From Clarkia xantiana subsp. parviflora (taxonomy: Eukaryota; Streptophyta; Magnoliopsida; Myrtales; Onagraceae), in the NCBI GenBank assembly GCA_036873135.1, contig JAPTYO010000001.1, positions 49,649,774 to 49,713,773 of the forward strand: a DNA stretch of 64,000 bases. The letters run 5' to 3'. The notes under the pieces were generated by a model. The model had not been told where the DNA came from. It did no database searches and worked only from the letters and a program-made list of their open reading frames with translations. The translations under genes were made by a program, and so were the position numbers. Shown one piece after another: positions 10,370-21,220 of the stretch. How positions within the stretch are numbered: position 1 is the stretch's first letter; each line of letters starts with the position of its first letter.

Positions 10370-12930
10370 ATGGAAGAAGACTCGTCTCGCGGTGAGTGTC
10401 TCTTACGACCTAGGGTTTCAAGGATGTAATGAACTGATTGGATTTTCTTGATCTGAACATTCTCGGTTGCTGAACTGTAAAAAAGTGAACCGCGTGGAGG
10501 CAACGCTTCTCGGATTTGTGTTTTTTTTTTTTCATGCTGGACATGGAATTCGGTGTCATTTGGTTAATTTTACTGTTGTTTACTGTTTTTGTTGATTTAA
10601 TAGATTGCATTGTCGGGCAAGTTCGCGGTATGGAATCTGTTATCGCTACAGTGAGTGGCTACCACGGTTCTGAGAGATTCAACCTCATTAAGCTAATATC
10701 TCATGCGAGTGCGAGCTATGTGGGAAAAATGACAAGCTCGACTACCCACTTGGTAGGTGATTTTCATTTCATCTCGATAGGGTGCTCTTTATTAAAAAAA
10801 AACGATTGAACTTTGCAACGGGAACATTGAAAAGAACAATTTGGTTTAGCTGAAGTTATTTGGTTTGTTATTTCCTTTGGTGTGCAGATTTGTTGGAATT
10901 TTGAAGGGAGTAAATACAATTTTGCCAAAAGGTTTGATACGATTGTAGTCAACCATAAGTGGATAGAAGATTGTATAAAGCAAAGAAAGCGTATTCCAGA
11001 ACATCCATATACGTTACAGAGGTACAAGTGGGTGCTAATCTTTCTTATAGTTATGATTAGTCTTCTGGACAGTCTCCAAGTTATTCTCCGAAAACTCTTT
11101 ATTATGTGCCTTAGCATCTGCTGCTTTGATGAGCTGAAACTGCTAAAGAAACTACTTTTAGGAGGCACAGCTGAATTTGGAACTTGGTTGATTATTTTCT
11201 GTGCAGTGGTCAAGAAGTAGGTCCTTTGCTGTTGCAAGTCCCACAAGATGCTGAGGCAATAACTAAAAAGCGCAGAGTACTTTCTGATCAGTCCAATTTC
11301 TCACTTGAGTCAATTACAAGAGGGGTGCCAAGGCTTAAAGATTTCAAAGAAGATTTTGTGACGGGTTCCTCTCTGCTTGAGGTCTGTCTCTCTTTAGATG
11401 CACATGTTCGGAGATTACAAAATCTATGCTGCTCCTAAGTTTGAGTTTTCATTATAATATAAATAAATGCCAATTCTAACATTTTCATGCTTGTTCTTTT
11501 TGTTAGAAGCACACAAAGTCCAGGCATACTTCTAGGAGAGTTTCGGGAGAAAATAGAGATTTATTAGAAGATGAAGAAGAATTTGGTCCTTCAGCACACT
11601 CTATGAGGAAAAGGGATACCCTTTCTAAGGCCAATGGAAGCTCTACTCGAGCTGAGTCTTCACACAGAGGGCGAAAACTGGTGAAGAAGTATAGTGACAA
11701 AGAGACCTCAAACGGGAATCTTGCATATTGTGATGAGGACTGCTACTTAATTGAACCTGCAAACCTGTCAACTAATGCAGCATTATCAGAAGAACATCAT
11801 AATAGTGCAAGCAATCTTGAGGAACCTGAACTAAGGATTGGATCCAGTAGCTTCCATCGCCCTCATGACCAAGCAAATGATGATTTTGAAGATATTGAAA
11901 ATCCTGAATTTGTGTCTAGAGATGTTTGTTCTGCTGATGTACACACTGTTGAGGGTCATGCTGAGAATTTAGCTGCGGATTCCGTAAATGTGGCTCAGAC
12001 TGATTGCAGTGTTATGAAGTCAGCATCATCAAATGAGCTATCTTGTGTTATATGTTGGACAGACTTCAGCTCAACTAGAGGGGTCCTGCCATGTGGACAT
12101 CGATTCTGTTATTCATGCATCAGGAACTGGGCTGACCATATGGTAACATATTCTTTAGTCAGTTATGCTTGAAATCGTATTAATCATTCAACATCTACTC
12201 TCAAAGTTCAGGTTATGAGAAAGAATTCTCAGGAAATCATGTTTTATGAAATAGAGTTTTAGAGAACTGCATAGTTTTAACCAAAATTTCACATTATAGT
12301 CCCCTCTGTGAAATTCTCTTATCTTGGTGGAGCTGGTTAACGTATTTTGAATGAACAGATACTTGATTTGTACAACAGTGATCAGTATTTTCATGTACTT
12401 TCAGGCTTCAAGCAGAAAGGCTTCAACTTGCCCCCTGTGTAAAACGAGCTTTCTGAGTATCACCAAAGTGGAAGAAGCAGTTTGCTCTGATCAAAAGATA
12501 TACTCCCAGACTATCCCACTTGCCCAATCTTCACAAAATGTATATATCGTTGCTAATCATGCAGGGGCTAGTTCTAGACCCGAGGTAAAATATAAATCGA
12601 CTACACTTTCATTACTGAACCCTTTTTAATCTTCACTCCTTTCAATTATAAGCAAGTAGCATTGAAATTTTTTAATACTATATATAAAGTTGTCCATGGT
12701 GTCTGGTTTTCTTTATATTCATCATTTTGCTTCACCGGTTGTAACAGTCATCTGCAGTAGCAGCATCAGTCTGTACTGGTTGTCACTTGAGAGAACCAGA
12801 GGATCTCCTTGTACAATGCCAGCTATGCCAAACCCGACGCATTCATACTTACTGCTTGGATCCACCGTTGCTACCATGGACTTGCTCCCACTGCAAGGAC
12901 CTCCAAATGCTTTACTACAGATCCTACTAG
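10370..12930 (+). CDS. BRCT-RING-PHD protein (At1g67180-like)
   Basis: Seven exons keep one frame: 10370-10391, 10604-10752, 10888-11021, 11207-11381, 11507-12142, 12405-12584 and 12748-12930. The product is 492 residues. An in-frame ATG at 10630 ([13 protein letters not shown]) would give 476 residues and is the start I remember for homologues. N-terminal BRCT domain: [16 protein letters not shown] ... [11 protein letters not shown]. The middle is acidic and disordered. A C3HC4 RING follows ([20 protein letters not shown], then CPLCKTSF). The last exon holds a compact C4HC3 PHD-like finger (CTGC, CQLC, HTYC, CSHC). BRCT domains bind phosphopeptides and RINGs recruit E2 enzymes, so a chromatin or DNA-damage E3 ligase is likely but inferred. 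It follows the FLX-like gene in the same orientation, as in Arabidopsis. Confidence 0.85.
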
Positions 12931-13507
12931 TATGTTACCGTTATCTGTATTACTCCTTGACTCAGTTTATTTAAACCTCTGTGTACTACATTAGACAAAC
13001 ATAGCCTATTGCAACATTGATCTGATTACATAGTATTTGTGGTTGGTTACCCATGAATAATAGCTGCCTTGTTCTTGCTGGCCATTACTTTATGATAAGA
13101 GATTTTGATTTGACATAGTAAGTCATGGTATGGTATTTGTTAGATCAAAAGTTATTGGCTCCTCCCTAGCTGGGCCTCAAGTGCAACTGCAATAGGGAAA
13201 TGTGGGTGTTTGGCATACGACTCCACTTCGACTTTGGGCAGTCGACTTTAATGGTGGTCGACTTTCTTGGGCCTGCTGGCCTCGGCTTGCAGAATCTGAC
13301 ATAGATTTTAGGTTGGATAAGCAAGACCCATCTAAGTATTGATAAAATCCAGACCCTTTAGTATTGGTATTATGTGGTGGTCCTGGAGCATGCATCTTCT
13401 ACTGTTCTTACACAACAGCAATCCCAAAAGATACTCTGATGGGTCAACCTCTTTACACAGAATCGTGTTGTGTTGTGAACTTGTGATGTTAAAGCTGTAG
13501 GGGTTGT
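12931..13507. other. 3' flank of the BRCT-RING-PHD gene
   Basis: No supported gene. The first part should be the 3' UTR. Short ORFs here look random. Confidence 0.4.
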
Positions 13508-13516
13508 GTGTGTTAG

Positions 13517-13695
13517 GAGAAATTATTGGCTGCCACCGCTCCAATAGGTGGAGCTGACGTGTTGGCACCATGACCAATTAAAACATAACAGCTGTACATG
13601 TATCAGTAAAACTAAGACACGTGTCAACATTTAATTGGTCATGGTGCCAACACGTCAGCTCCACCTGTTGGAGCGGTGGTAGCCAATAATTTCTC
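13517..13695. mobile_element. Foldback MITE with 9-bp target duplication
   Basis: A 179-bp element made almost entirely of two complementary arms (13517-13583 and 13629-13695) around a spacer of about 45 bp. The ends are GAGAAATTATTGGCT and its complement. The 9-bp direct repeat GTGTGTTAG flanks it (13508-13516 and 13696-13704), pointing to a Mutator-like transposase acting in trans. A transcript through it would form a long hairpin. Confidence 0.9.
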
Positions 13696-14115
13696 GTGTG
13701 TTAGTATGGAGGGGCAGTGGTTGTGTTGGACTTTGCTTTTCTGAGGAAAACCAGCAACTCAAGGCAGAGTCTCTGTCTATTTTGTGTTTGTGGGTAAAAG
13801 TTAAGGTTAAGGTTTGGTCTCCCCTCCAAATCAAACTCTTACCTGTGATCTCTTGATTTGATTTGATGTGTATAACTGTTAGATGGTGATCAACATTATA
13901 CACCACACAATTTGAGAAAATATCTGGCCTGCATTTTTCTTTCGGGGTTCAAATGAACCTATTTTTTAAAAAATAAAAATTCCCATAGGTGTCATATCCC
14001 TCACCAAGTTGGCGAGGGTCACACAACACCTGTAGTATGATTCTCACTTGTAGTATTGAATAAGCTCGTAAATAAAGTGTTGATTATGAATATTTTTCAT
14101 TTTTAAAATTCACAT

Positions 14116-14234
14116 AGTTTAAACACAAACATTTCATTAAAGTATGAAACTCTAAATCGCCGGATGATATTATAGTTTAATCACAAACATTTGATTAAAG
14201 TATGAAACTCTAAATCGCTAGAAGATATTATATA
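14116..14234. repeat. Two-copy tandem duplication, about 58 bp
   Basis: CACAAACATTT(C/G)ATTAAAG followed by TATGAAACTCTAAATCGC occurs twice in a row. The second copy ends in the target site of the next MITE. Confidence 0.7.
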
Positions 14235-14709
14235 GGGTTAAGTACCTATAAATTGTACGAGTGTTGTTCACATGTGAGATTTTGGTGTCTGAAGTTTAAA
14301 TTGTTGATATTGACTGTCTGAAAATGCAACTTTGTTGAAATTTGGATTTCTGTCCATTTTTACTGACAAATTTAATAGAATGGTATGAAAAGCCGAAATT
14401 TCCTCTGATACTATTATGTTTACTCCGGCCGACCACCATCCTACTCCGGCAAGCCACCGCCCACTCCGGCCACCACCATCCCACTTCGGCCGGCCACCAC
14501 CCAATTAGGGGCAATTTAGAATTTATTTTTTTATTAGGTCATGTGATAAGTACATGACCAAGTTCCGTCAATTTTAAGAGCAAATTTGAACGGATACAAA
14601 AAATTCAACAAAGTTGAAAATTCAGACAATCAATATCAACACTTTAAACTTCAAATACCAAAATATTACATATAACAAACTTCAGACAATTTATATGTTT
14701 TTTTAAGTC
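14235..14709. mobile_element. Mutator-like MITE with 9-bp target duplication
   Basis: It begins GGGTTAAGTACCTATAAATT and ends with a diverged complement. The 9-bp repeat TATTATATA (14226-14234 and 14710-14718) flanks it. The GGTGTCTGAAGTTTAAA-type subterminal words are shared with the elements at 2498, 20026 and 48295. The centre has CCGGCCACC-rich repeats. No coding capacity. Confidence 0.75.
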
Positions 14710-14718
14710 TATTATATA

Positions 14719-15920
14719 CTCGGTGGGTTCAAATGAATTGAGTCCATATGGCATATGATGTTGGATTTTGTCGATTAGTTTAGCCATGGGTGCTTTGCCA
14801 CGTCAGAACCTAATCCCTATCACTTGTCTGTTCTCTTTATTATTATTATTACCCCTTTCAGGCTTTCGGCCACAACTGATTCATCTTTCTTTGCTTTACT
14901 AGTAGTACTTTTTAGTAACCTTAACTATCCGCATCAAACTATTAAAGTTCCTTTGCCATAAAAAAAAAAAAAAAAAACTATTAAAGTTCCATTTTTCTTT
15001 AAGTTCTAGGAGGTTACCCATCAGTCAGATGTGACTCGATTCATTTGATTATAACTATTTTGTCCATAATTCATGTTAAATATGTTCCATTATTCGAAAC
15101 ATCTATATTTTGAGTTTGAGTCAGGATGAACTTTTAATTCGCCCAATTAAATTACAACTTATTTAAAGCTTTGATCACTAGGGTGAGTCATAGAACTTTA
15201 CAACTTATTTAAAGCTTTGATCACTAGGGTGAGTCATAGAACTCGTACGTCCAACCTTGTGGTTATCCATATATGATCTCCTAGACCATTTTAATATGTT
15301 TGACACAAATTTGGATTAGTGCAAATATTAGCTAGATGAATCGAGTCATGTCTTAATGACACATAACACTTTTCGAAGTTAGAAACTTCTACAACTTAAA
15401 AAAAAAAAACGTCTAAAAGTCACGTGAAATGTAATTTCCCCGCTTTATTAAATATGTCAGTCTAGTCATTAAATCTGTTTCTTCTGCTACTTTTATCATC
15501 TATCAGTGCACGAAAACAGCGTAATTTTTTTGTGGCTGCTCGATTTCAGTGCGATACGTTTTGCATACATAAGCTTTTCGTTCAGACGGACTACGCCAAT
15601 ATAAGGCAATATTGGTTATTACTTACCTGGCAAATGTTAGGTTAGGGTGCAGTTACAAATAACCACACCATATTTTTTTAGTACTATAATCAAATAATAG
15701 GTATTTTTTTTAATATTATAACTTATTCATAATCGAAATTTCTACTAAAATGTATGAATAATATAATTACGGTAATGAACTTTATATTATAATTATTACT
15801 AGTTAAGAAAACCGGATCACAGTAACCACGCAACACCATAATAGAACCGTTTTCAATTAACGATACAACGAAAATTACAGTTTTGGGAGTTTGATGGGAG
15901 GGTATATAGAGGGAAGATGG
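14719..15920. other. Intergenic, with a 46-bp tandem duplication
   Basis: No gene seen. A 44-base block starting ACAACTTATTTAAAGCTTTG is duplicated in tandem (15154-15243, period 46). The rest is AT-rich with an A-run near 14961-14978. Confidence 0.5.
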
Positions 15921-16133
15921 TTAAAAAGCGTAAGTTCTTGATTTAGGAGAGTCAGCAATCTTGAGGGTGTCTTGGATAATCTTCTGGGCCTTTCGGCTCC
16001 GAATCTCGACCCGCATACTATCGCTCTTGTCCATCTTATCGTAATTAATCGCCGCCTTATTCTTCGTCTTCAGAGACTTGCTGAGCTTCGACTTCAGGTT
16101 CACCACGAGTCTCCCTAGCCTCATCATCACCAT
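15921..16133 (-). CDS. Small basic protein of unknown function (70 residues)
   Basis: A single-exon ORF of 70 residues, very rich in Lys, Arg and Ser. It starts MVMMRLGRLVVNLKSKLSKS and ends ADSPKSRTYAF. Between these lies MDKSDSMRVEIRSRKAQKII, which has the even composition of a conserved peptide rather than random ORF noise. There is no signal peptide, and one possible amphipathic helix in the middle. The minus-strand leader contains a GAAGAA run just before the ATG and a plausible 70-base leader intron (donor GTAAGT at 16237, acceptor GAGCAG ending at 16168). I do not recognise the family with confidence and assign no function. Confidence 0.55.
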   Translation of the reverse strand: MVMMRLGRLVVNLKSKLSKSLKTKNKAAINYDKMDKSDSMRVEIRSRKAQKIIQDTLKIADSPKSRTYAF

Positions 16134-16240
16134 TCTTCTTCTTCTTCTTCTTTAGCTAACTTCCTTCCTGCTCAAGTAAAATGACTAAGATATAATATAT
16201 TGCAGTAAATACTTGACTTACAAGGTAAATAACTTACTGC

Positions 16241-16663
16241 GAACGTAGAGAGGGAAAGAGAAGAAGCCAGGAGAAAATATCGATATATAGAGATGAGAGA
16301 TTTGTGGTGAAGGGGACTAATATAATAAGTATGTAGGCAAAAAGGGGAAGGCAAGTTATGGACCTTATTTAAATGTTTCCTTTTCAATAATAATAATTGT
16401 TCATTTCGTTGCCATAAATATAAATAATATATATATATAGAATATGCTTTCTTTTTCAAGATTATGAAAAAGCTTCATAACAACCACAAAAACTGTTTTA
16501 AATAGATAGCCTTTCACACTTTTTAGAATTAATAATGGCTAGACTTCTTACCTAATAATATATATATTGAAAGGAATGACAATCGACAAATGTGGTCTAG
16601 TGGTTCAAAATGCTCAATTAATTTGACATGTTGATTATATACTAGGTTATTATCGGTACCGTA
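16241..16663. other. Upstream region of the small basic-protein gene
   Basis: The part near 16240-16300 is pyrimidine-rich on the minus strand and may be the 5' UTR. Further right is AT-rich sequence without a gene. A tRNA A-box-like word (TGGTCTAGTGG, about 16591) has no matching B-box. Confidence 0.35.
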
Positions 16664-17156
16664 TGTTGGGAGATTAAATCCGGAGAGCGAGCCCAGACTA
16701 AAACTAGTTGATAATATTGGTGTAGCCCTTCAATATTATATAGTGTCCAGCTTTTCAATCTATTCGATGTACAATTCACTCATATGTACACTTAACAATT
16801 TTCCCCTTACATGTGAGTGCACCGTAGCTCCCCTTAACCCCCTTAACCGGAAGCCCGGCACCAAACAATGGAATTTTCAAATCAGAATCAAATCAGCACG
16901 TATAACCTGTCGCCGTCCTTACTGGGGCTCACCCTTTGTGCCCCTAAACTTCCTTGACCAAGCCACTGACTCTGATACCAGTTGTTGGGAGATTAAATCC
17001 GGGAGCGAGACTAGACTCACTACATAAACATAAGCTCACTGAAGTTCATTACTAAAACTAATTAGTAATAGTAGGAGTAGCGCACCAAGCTTATATAGTG
17101 TTCCAACTTTTCAATCTAACCGATGTGGTACAATTCACTCACATGTACACTTAACA
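16664..17156 (-). mobile_element. TRIM (miniature LTR retrotransposon), complete
   Basis: Two direct repeats, 16664-16797 (134 bp) and 16983-17156 (174 bp), start TGTTGGGAGATTAAATCC and end ACACTTAACA. The left copy lacks about 40 internal bases. The 185-bp interior has no ORF of note. On the minus strand TGGTATCAGAG (16980-16970), a tRNA-iMet primer-binding site, follows the right LTR after 2 bases. A purine tract AAGGGGAAAAT directly precedes the left LTR. The flanks CCGTA and CTATA match at 3 of 5 bases; both differences are transitions, so the duplication may have decayed. Any mobilisation would need proteins from another element. Confidence 0.8.
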
Positions 17157-20017
17157 CTATATTGATAAGCTAGTACATGCATTGGTTGTTTAAATGATAC
17201 AAACAAATAAACATTAAATAATGAGATGGACCTAGCGTTGTCATTCACGTTTTTTTAAATTAAAAAACGAATGGAATAATCTTGCAAATTATTTGCCAAC
17301 AAATTTTTTTGACATTTTAGTTTTTTTATTGCCACAAAAATACTCAATATTTTATTTAAACTTGTAAATCACTATTACAATCGATCATAAAAATGAAATT
17401 AGAGAAGATGAAGAGTACTTTTAGTCTCATATGTTTGGCCATTTTTTTGCTTTAGGTACTATATGTTGGTACCAAACATCTGAACTTTGTATACTTTCTG
17501 TCCATCTGTTAGTTTTGGCTGTTAGTTTTGCTCGTTAAATGACATATGCAAATCAAGTAACCCACTCTAATAGTTTCCTAACTTTTATTTTGTTCAATTT
17601 ATTCCTAAAATTTCAAAATCGAACCCTTGAACCCAAATGGGGTTAGGTCCCAATTGACTCAGACAAACCTAGCCATGTGCTAGGTCCGGCTAGGTCTTCT
17701 TGGGTTAAGGGTTCGATTTTGAAATTTTAGGACTAAATTAAACCAAATAAAATTTAGAAATGTATTAGAGGGACTAAATGGAACAAAATTAAAAATTTAT
17801 GGTCGGTCACGTGAATTTCACATGCCATTTAATGATAAAAAATACCAGTCAACTAACAGATTGACCAAAAGTATAAAATTTTAAGCGTTTTATAATAAAG
17901 TATAAAAAAATATGGTAGCAAAATAAAAAAAAGGTCATACATGCAAGACCAAAAAAGTACATTTAACCATTTATATATGAAAATAGGAAATTTACTAATC
18001 TAAATTAAACTAATATATTGCACATTGAAATAAAGGAGGAACAACCATGGATGCTAAAAAGGACGTTGGGACGTCACGTGTCAGACAAGAATGTCCTGTT
18101 AAAAGCCATTTAATTTTAAGCTATATTGTCATTTTATTGTCAGAGTTCACGCATGCAATTAAAATACTTGGACAAATTAATTAATTCATTTTTGTTCCTT
18201 TATAGTTGTTTATATTTCATCCATATATAGATTCATTTTCAATGCTCTTAAATTTTATATTTTGTGCATTTAGTTGATATTTATTTACTTAGTATTAATC
18301 TTGAAGATACATAATATTATTTAGCATTCCCAAATTTTCAAAATTTGGACACATTTTTAAGTGATGTTATTATTAAGAGTAAATATTTAATAAATAGATA
18401 TATATATTAATAAATAGATATATATATTATTCCGAACCCAAAAAGAAATCCTCAACTGATGTATGTGAGTCCATTATGTTCAGAAGCCCGTACTGGTTAG
18501 GCCTCTTTCCTATTAGAATAATAACCGAGTGCAGTTGTCTCAAATCCACTATACCCAAACATAACTTTATTACTTAAACAGCTTTTTAAGAGTTTTAGCC
18601 CATTGAGCTATTCCACATAAGAGCCCATTCAATCAGCCTTTCCTTTTCCGAGCCTACTAAGGCCTATTTAGCCCGTAACACATTTTTATCCATTTTTTAA
18701 TTAAGATTTAATAACTGAATGTTTATTTAAACTATTCGTGGATATCTATAAATTGCTTATCTAAAATTTCTTTTGCAGACCGAATTTCTATATCGATTAT
18801 TATTCCATCAAATTAAATAGAAAATGAACATGTTCTAACTATGTAAGGTTTTTGTATGTACTTAAAATGAATTCAACAATAAATTGAAATAATTACAACG
18901 AAATACTTTCATTTAAATGCTCAATTAAAGTGCACTGTTAAATTTGGGTGAAGACCTAGTTAATTGAAGGTTTTGACTGAAATCCTTTCAATTTATTATT
19001 AAATCCAACATAAACACACATCAAATGACTTACATGATCAACAGATGCTAATACCGAGGTACCAATTTAATTTTAAATTAAAAATTCAGGTAATTAATTT
19101 TATTTTAAAAATGAAAGTCGAGTAATTATTAAATGAAAAAAGTTCTCTTAGTGACAATGCACCAGTGCTGTAGGCGGTGCTTCACGTGATTAGTTTTCTA
19201 TTTTATTATATATATATATATATATATTATTAAAATCTGATTAGGTTGGTCAAGAAATGACTCACAAACAAACCCTAATTAATTAATGGCATAATTTAGC
19301 TAAGCGGTGGTATGTTGACGAGTGAGACGATTATGAGGCTCTGACAAGTCAAGAAATTAGGGAAATAGCTTCATCCCTCCCGAAAGTGTCGGCAAATAAT
19401 GCATGGGAATTAATTAATTATTTTTTTTGGCCAAAATTAATTAATTAGTCTTTAGTTAAACGACAATGACAATACACCTGAAAGATCAGATTTTGGTTAG
19501 AGGTTAGTTGATCTGTTATCTAATATAATTAATATTAATTAATGACTAATTAAATTACTACTCAGTTCAAAAAGAAGTCGTGTTATTTGAATTGAATTTG
19601 CGCATTCCCATTCCCGCTCTCTTTATTATTTTTACTGGTAAATGATAGAAATTTCGCCTCTTGAACGTTTTTTTTTTATGAAATGAATGAATTATTTGTT
19701 GGAAAAAATATTAATTAATCAAACTGATTAGTTCGGGGTATAGGACAAGAGAGGGGTCCGCAATATTGGGATAGTAATGTAAGTCAAGTTTTAATCACAA
19801 GTATTAATCGCGATCCAAAAGATTTAGTTAGCTTTTTGCAAACAATGAGTAAGTATTATCTCTTCAAATACGATGAAGAGCATATATGTAAGACACATAT
19901 ATATTTTTTTTTTTTTCTGTTTTCTTTGATATCAAGCATACATGTTAGAATTTTATTAATTTCATATAAACTTTTTTCTTCGACAGAATGACTTTGAAGT
20001 ATACTGAAGTGTATGTC
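17157..20017. other. Gene-poor AT-rich stretch with a decayed MITE
   Basis: No gene supported. About 17440-17960 is a weak inverted repeat (TTGGTACCAAACATCTGAAC near the left; complementary words near 17880). It resembles the better-preserved element at 33788-34395. An AT dinucleotide run lies at about 19205-19228. The rest is AT-rich without pattern. Confidence 0.45.
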
Positions 20018-20367
20018 TGTATTTAGGTTTAAGAACCTATAAACTAGGGATGGGCATTGGACCGGTCCGGCCTGGACCGGTTCTGGACCGGACCGGAACT
20101 AGTTTAAGTAGTCCGGTCCGGTCCGAACTGAATAAGATGTTGACCAAGAGTTGACCAATAAAATCTGGACCGTTTCTGGACCAGTTCCGGACCGGTTCTG
20201 GACTGTTTTATAAAAAGCAGAACAGTCCGGTCGAGAACCGGTTCGGAACCGGTCCGACCCGTTTATATTTATAGATTTACACTAAAAAACAAAAAACCAG
20301 TCCAAAATCAGTCTGGGTAAAAAAAAAAGCCGGTCCAAACCAGTCTGGTCAAGTTTAAAACCGGTTC

Positions 20368-21220
20368 TGTTAGGTTCCGGGATTTGGGTCAACGGGTGGT
20401 CGGCTCAAATCTCGTTCCTCACTGGAGGGGTGGATGATCCGGTACTCTCGGGTTGCCTCGTCTTAGTTTGCGTCCTTCCTTCTGTCGCTTCTCTTCTCCT
20501 TGCGCCCTGCAGAAGGGGCAGTACCAGACACAGAGAGGGGGGGGTGGTGCCTGGTGAACCCTCTCCGATGCCTAAGTCAGTATCGTTTTTAGAGAGATAA
20601 AGCTAGAGAGATGTCAGAGCAAAATAATCCAAATTGGCAAGATGTCCAAATGAATTGTGGAGGTGGGGTATTTATAGGCAACGGTGTCATTAAGGTGGCT
20701 TAATGACATCGTTAACCTTTAAACACAGTTAACGAACCTTTAAACGCATGATTAAGACCTTAGGATACGGAGAAGGTAGGCGGAGTGAGCCGAGTGTGGG
20801 AGTCCAAAAAATGGTACCGGGGCCCTTGGGGGGGAAGAGAAATCCGACCCCCAAGGGTAGGGGTTGGGTGAGGGCACCCAACCCCTCCTAGGGAGGATGG
20901 GGTTGGCCAACCCCATCCCTCCTAGGAGAGATCGGGTTGGCCGACCCGATCTCTCCTAGGAGAGATCGGGTTGGTCCACCCGATCTCCCCTAGGGGAGAT
21001 CGGGTTGGCTGACCCGATCTCCCCTAGGGGAGGTCGGGTGTGGCCACCCAACCTCACCTAGGTGAGTTTGCCTTGGCCGGACGAGCGCTTCGGCCTCGTC
21101 CGAGCCGTTGATGTTCTCGCGAAGTGTTCGGGTTGAAGTTTCGATTTACAAACGTTAATGGGATGATAAAAATACAACGGTTCGGAAGTCAACGGGTTCA
21201 AATTGGGCGTATATCCATCA
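20368..21220 (-). repeat. 3' LTR of the Tat-like element
   Basis: 853 bp, with TG...CA borders in either reading. It is the same length as the other LTR, with about four substitutions (near 20627, 20640, 20769 and 21195). It contains a minus-strand TATA box (20676-20669) and the palindrome array (20859-21066). Confidence 0.9.
20859..21066. repeat. Array of six palindromes in the LTR
   Basis: Six consecutive hairpin-capable palindromes, each about 24-32 bp, are joined by CCTAGG words that are themselves palindromic. The first has 12-bp arms (AGGGGTTGGGTG, loop AGGG). The second is a 24-bp perfect palindrome centred on TTGGCCAA (20895-20918). The next three are built on AGATCGGGTTGG..ACCCGATCT. 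The last ends at CTCACCTAGGTGAG. An identical array is in the other LTR (30702-30909). It lies 180-390 bp upstream of the TATA box in the direction of element transcription, so in U3. Confidence 0.9.

Noticed and set aside
16585..16680. tRNA-like A-box (TGGTCTAGTGG), possible SINE
   Set aside because: No B-box (GGTTCGANNCC) at the right distance, no A-tail and no target duplication found.
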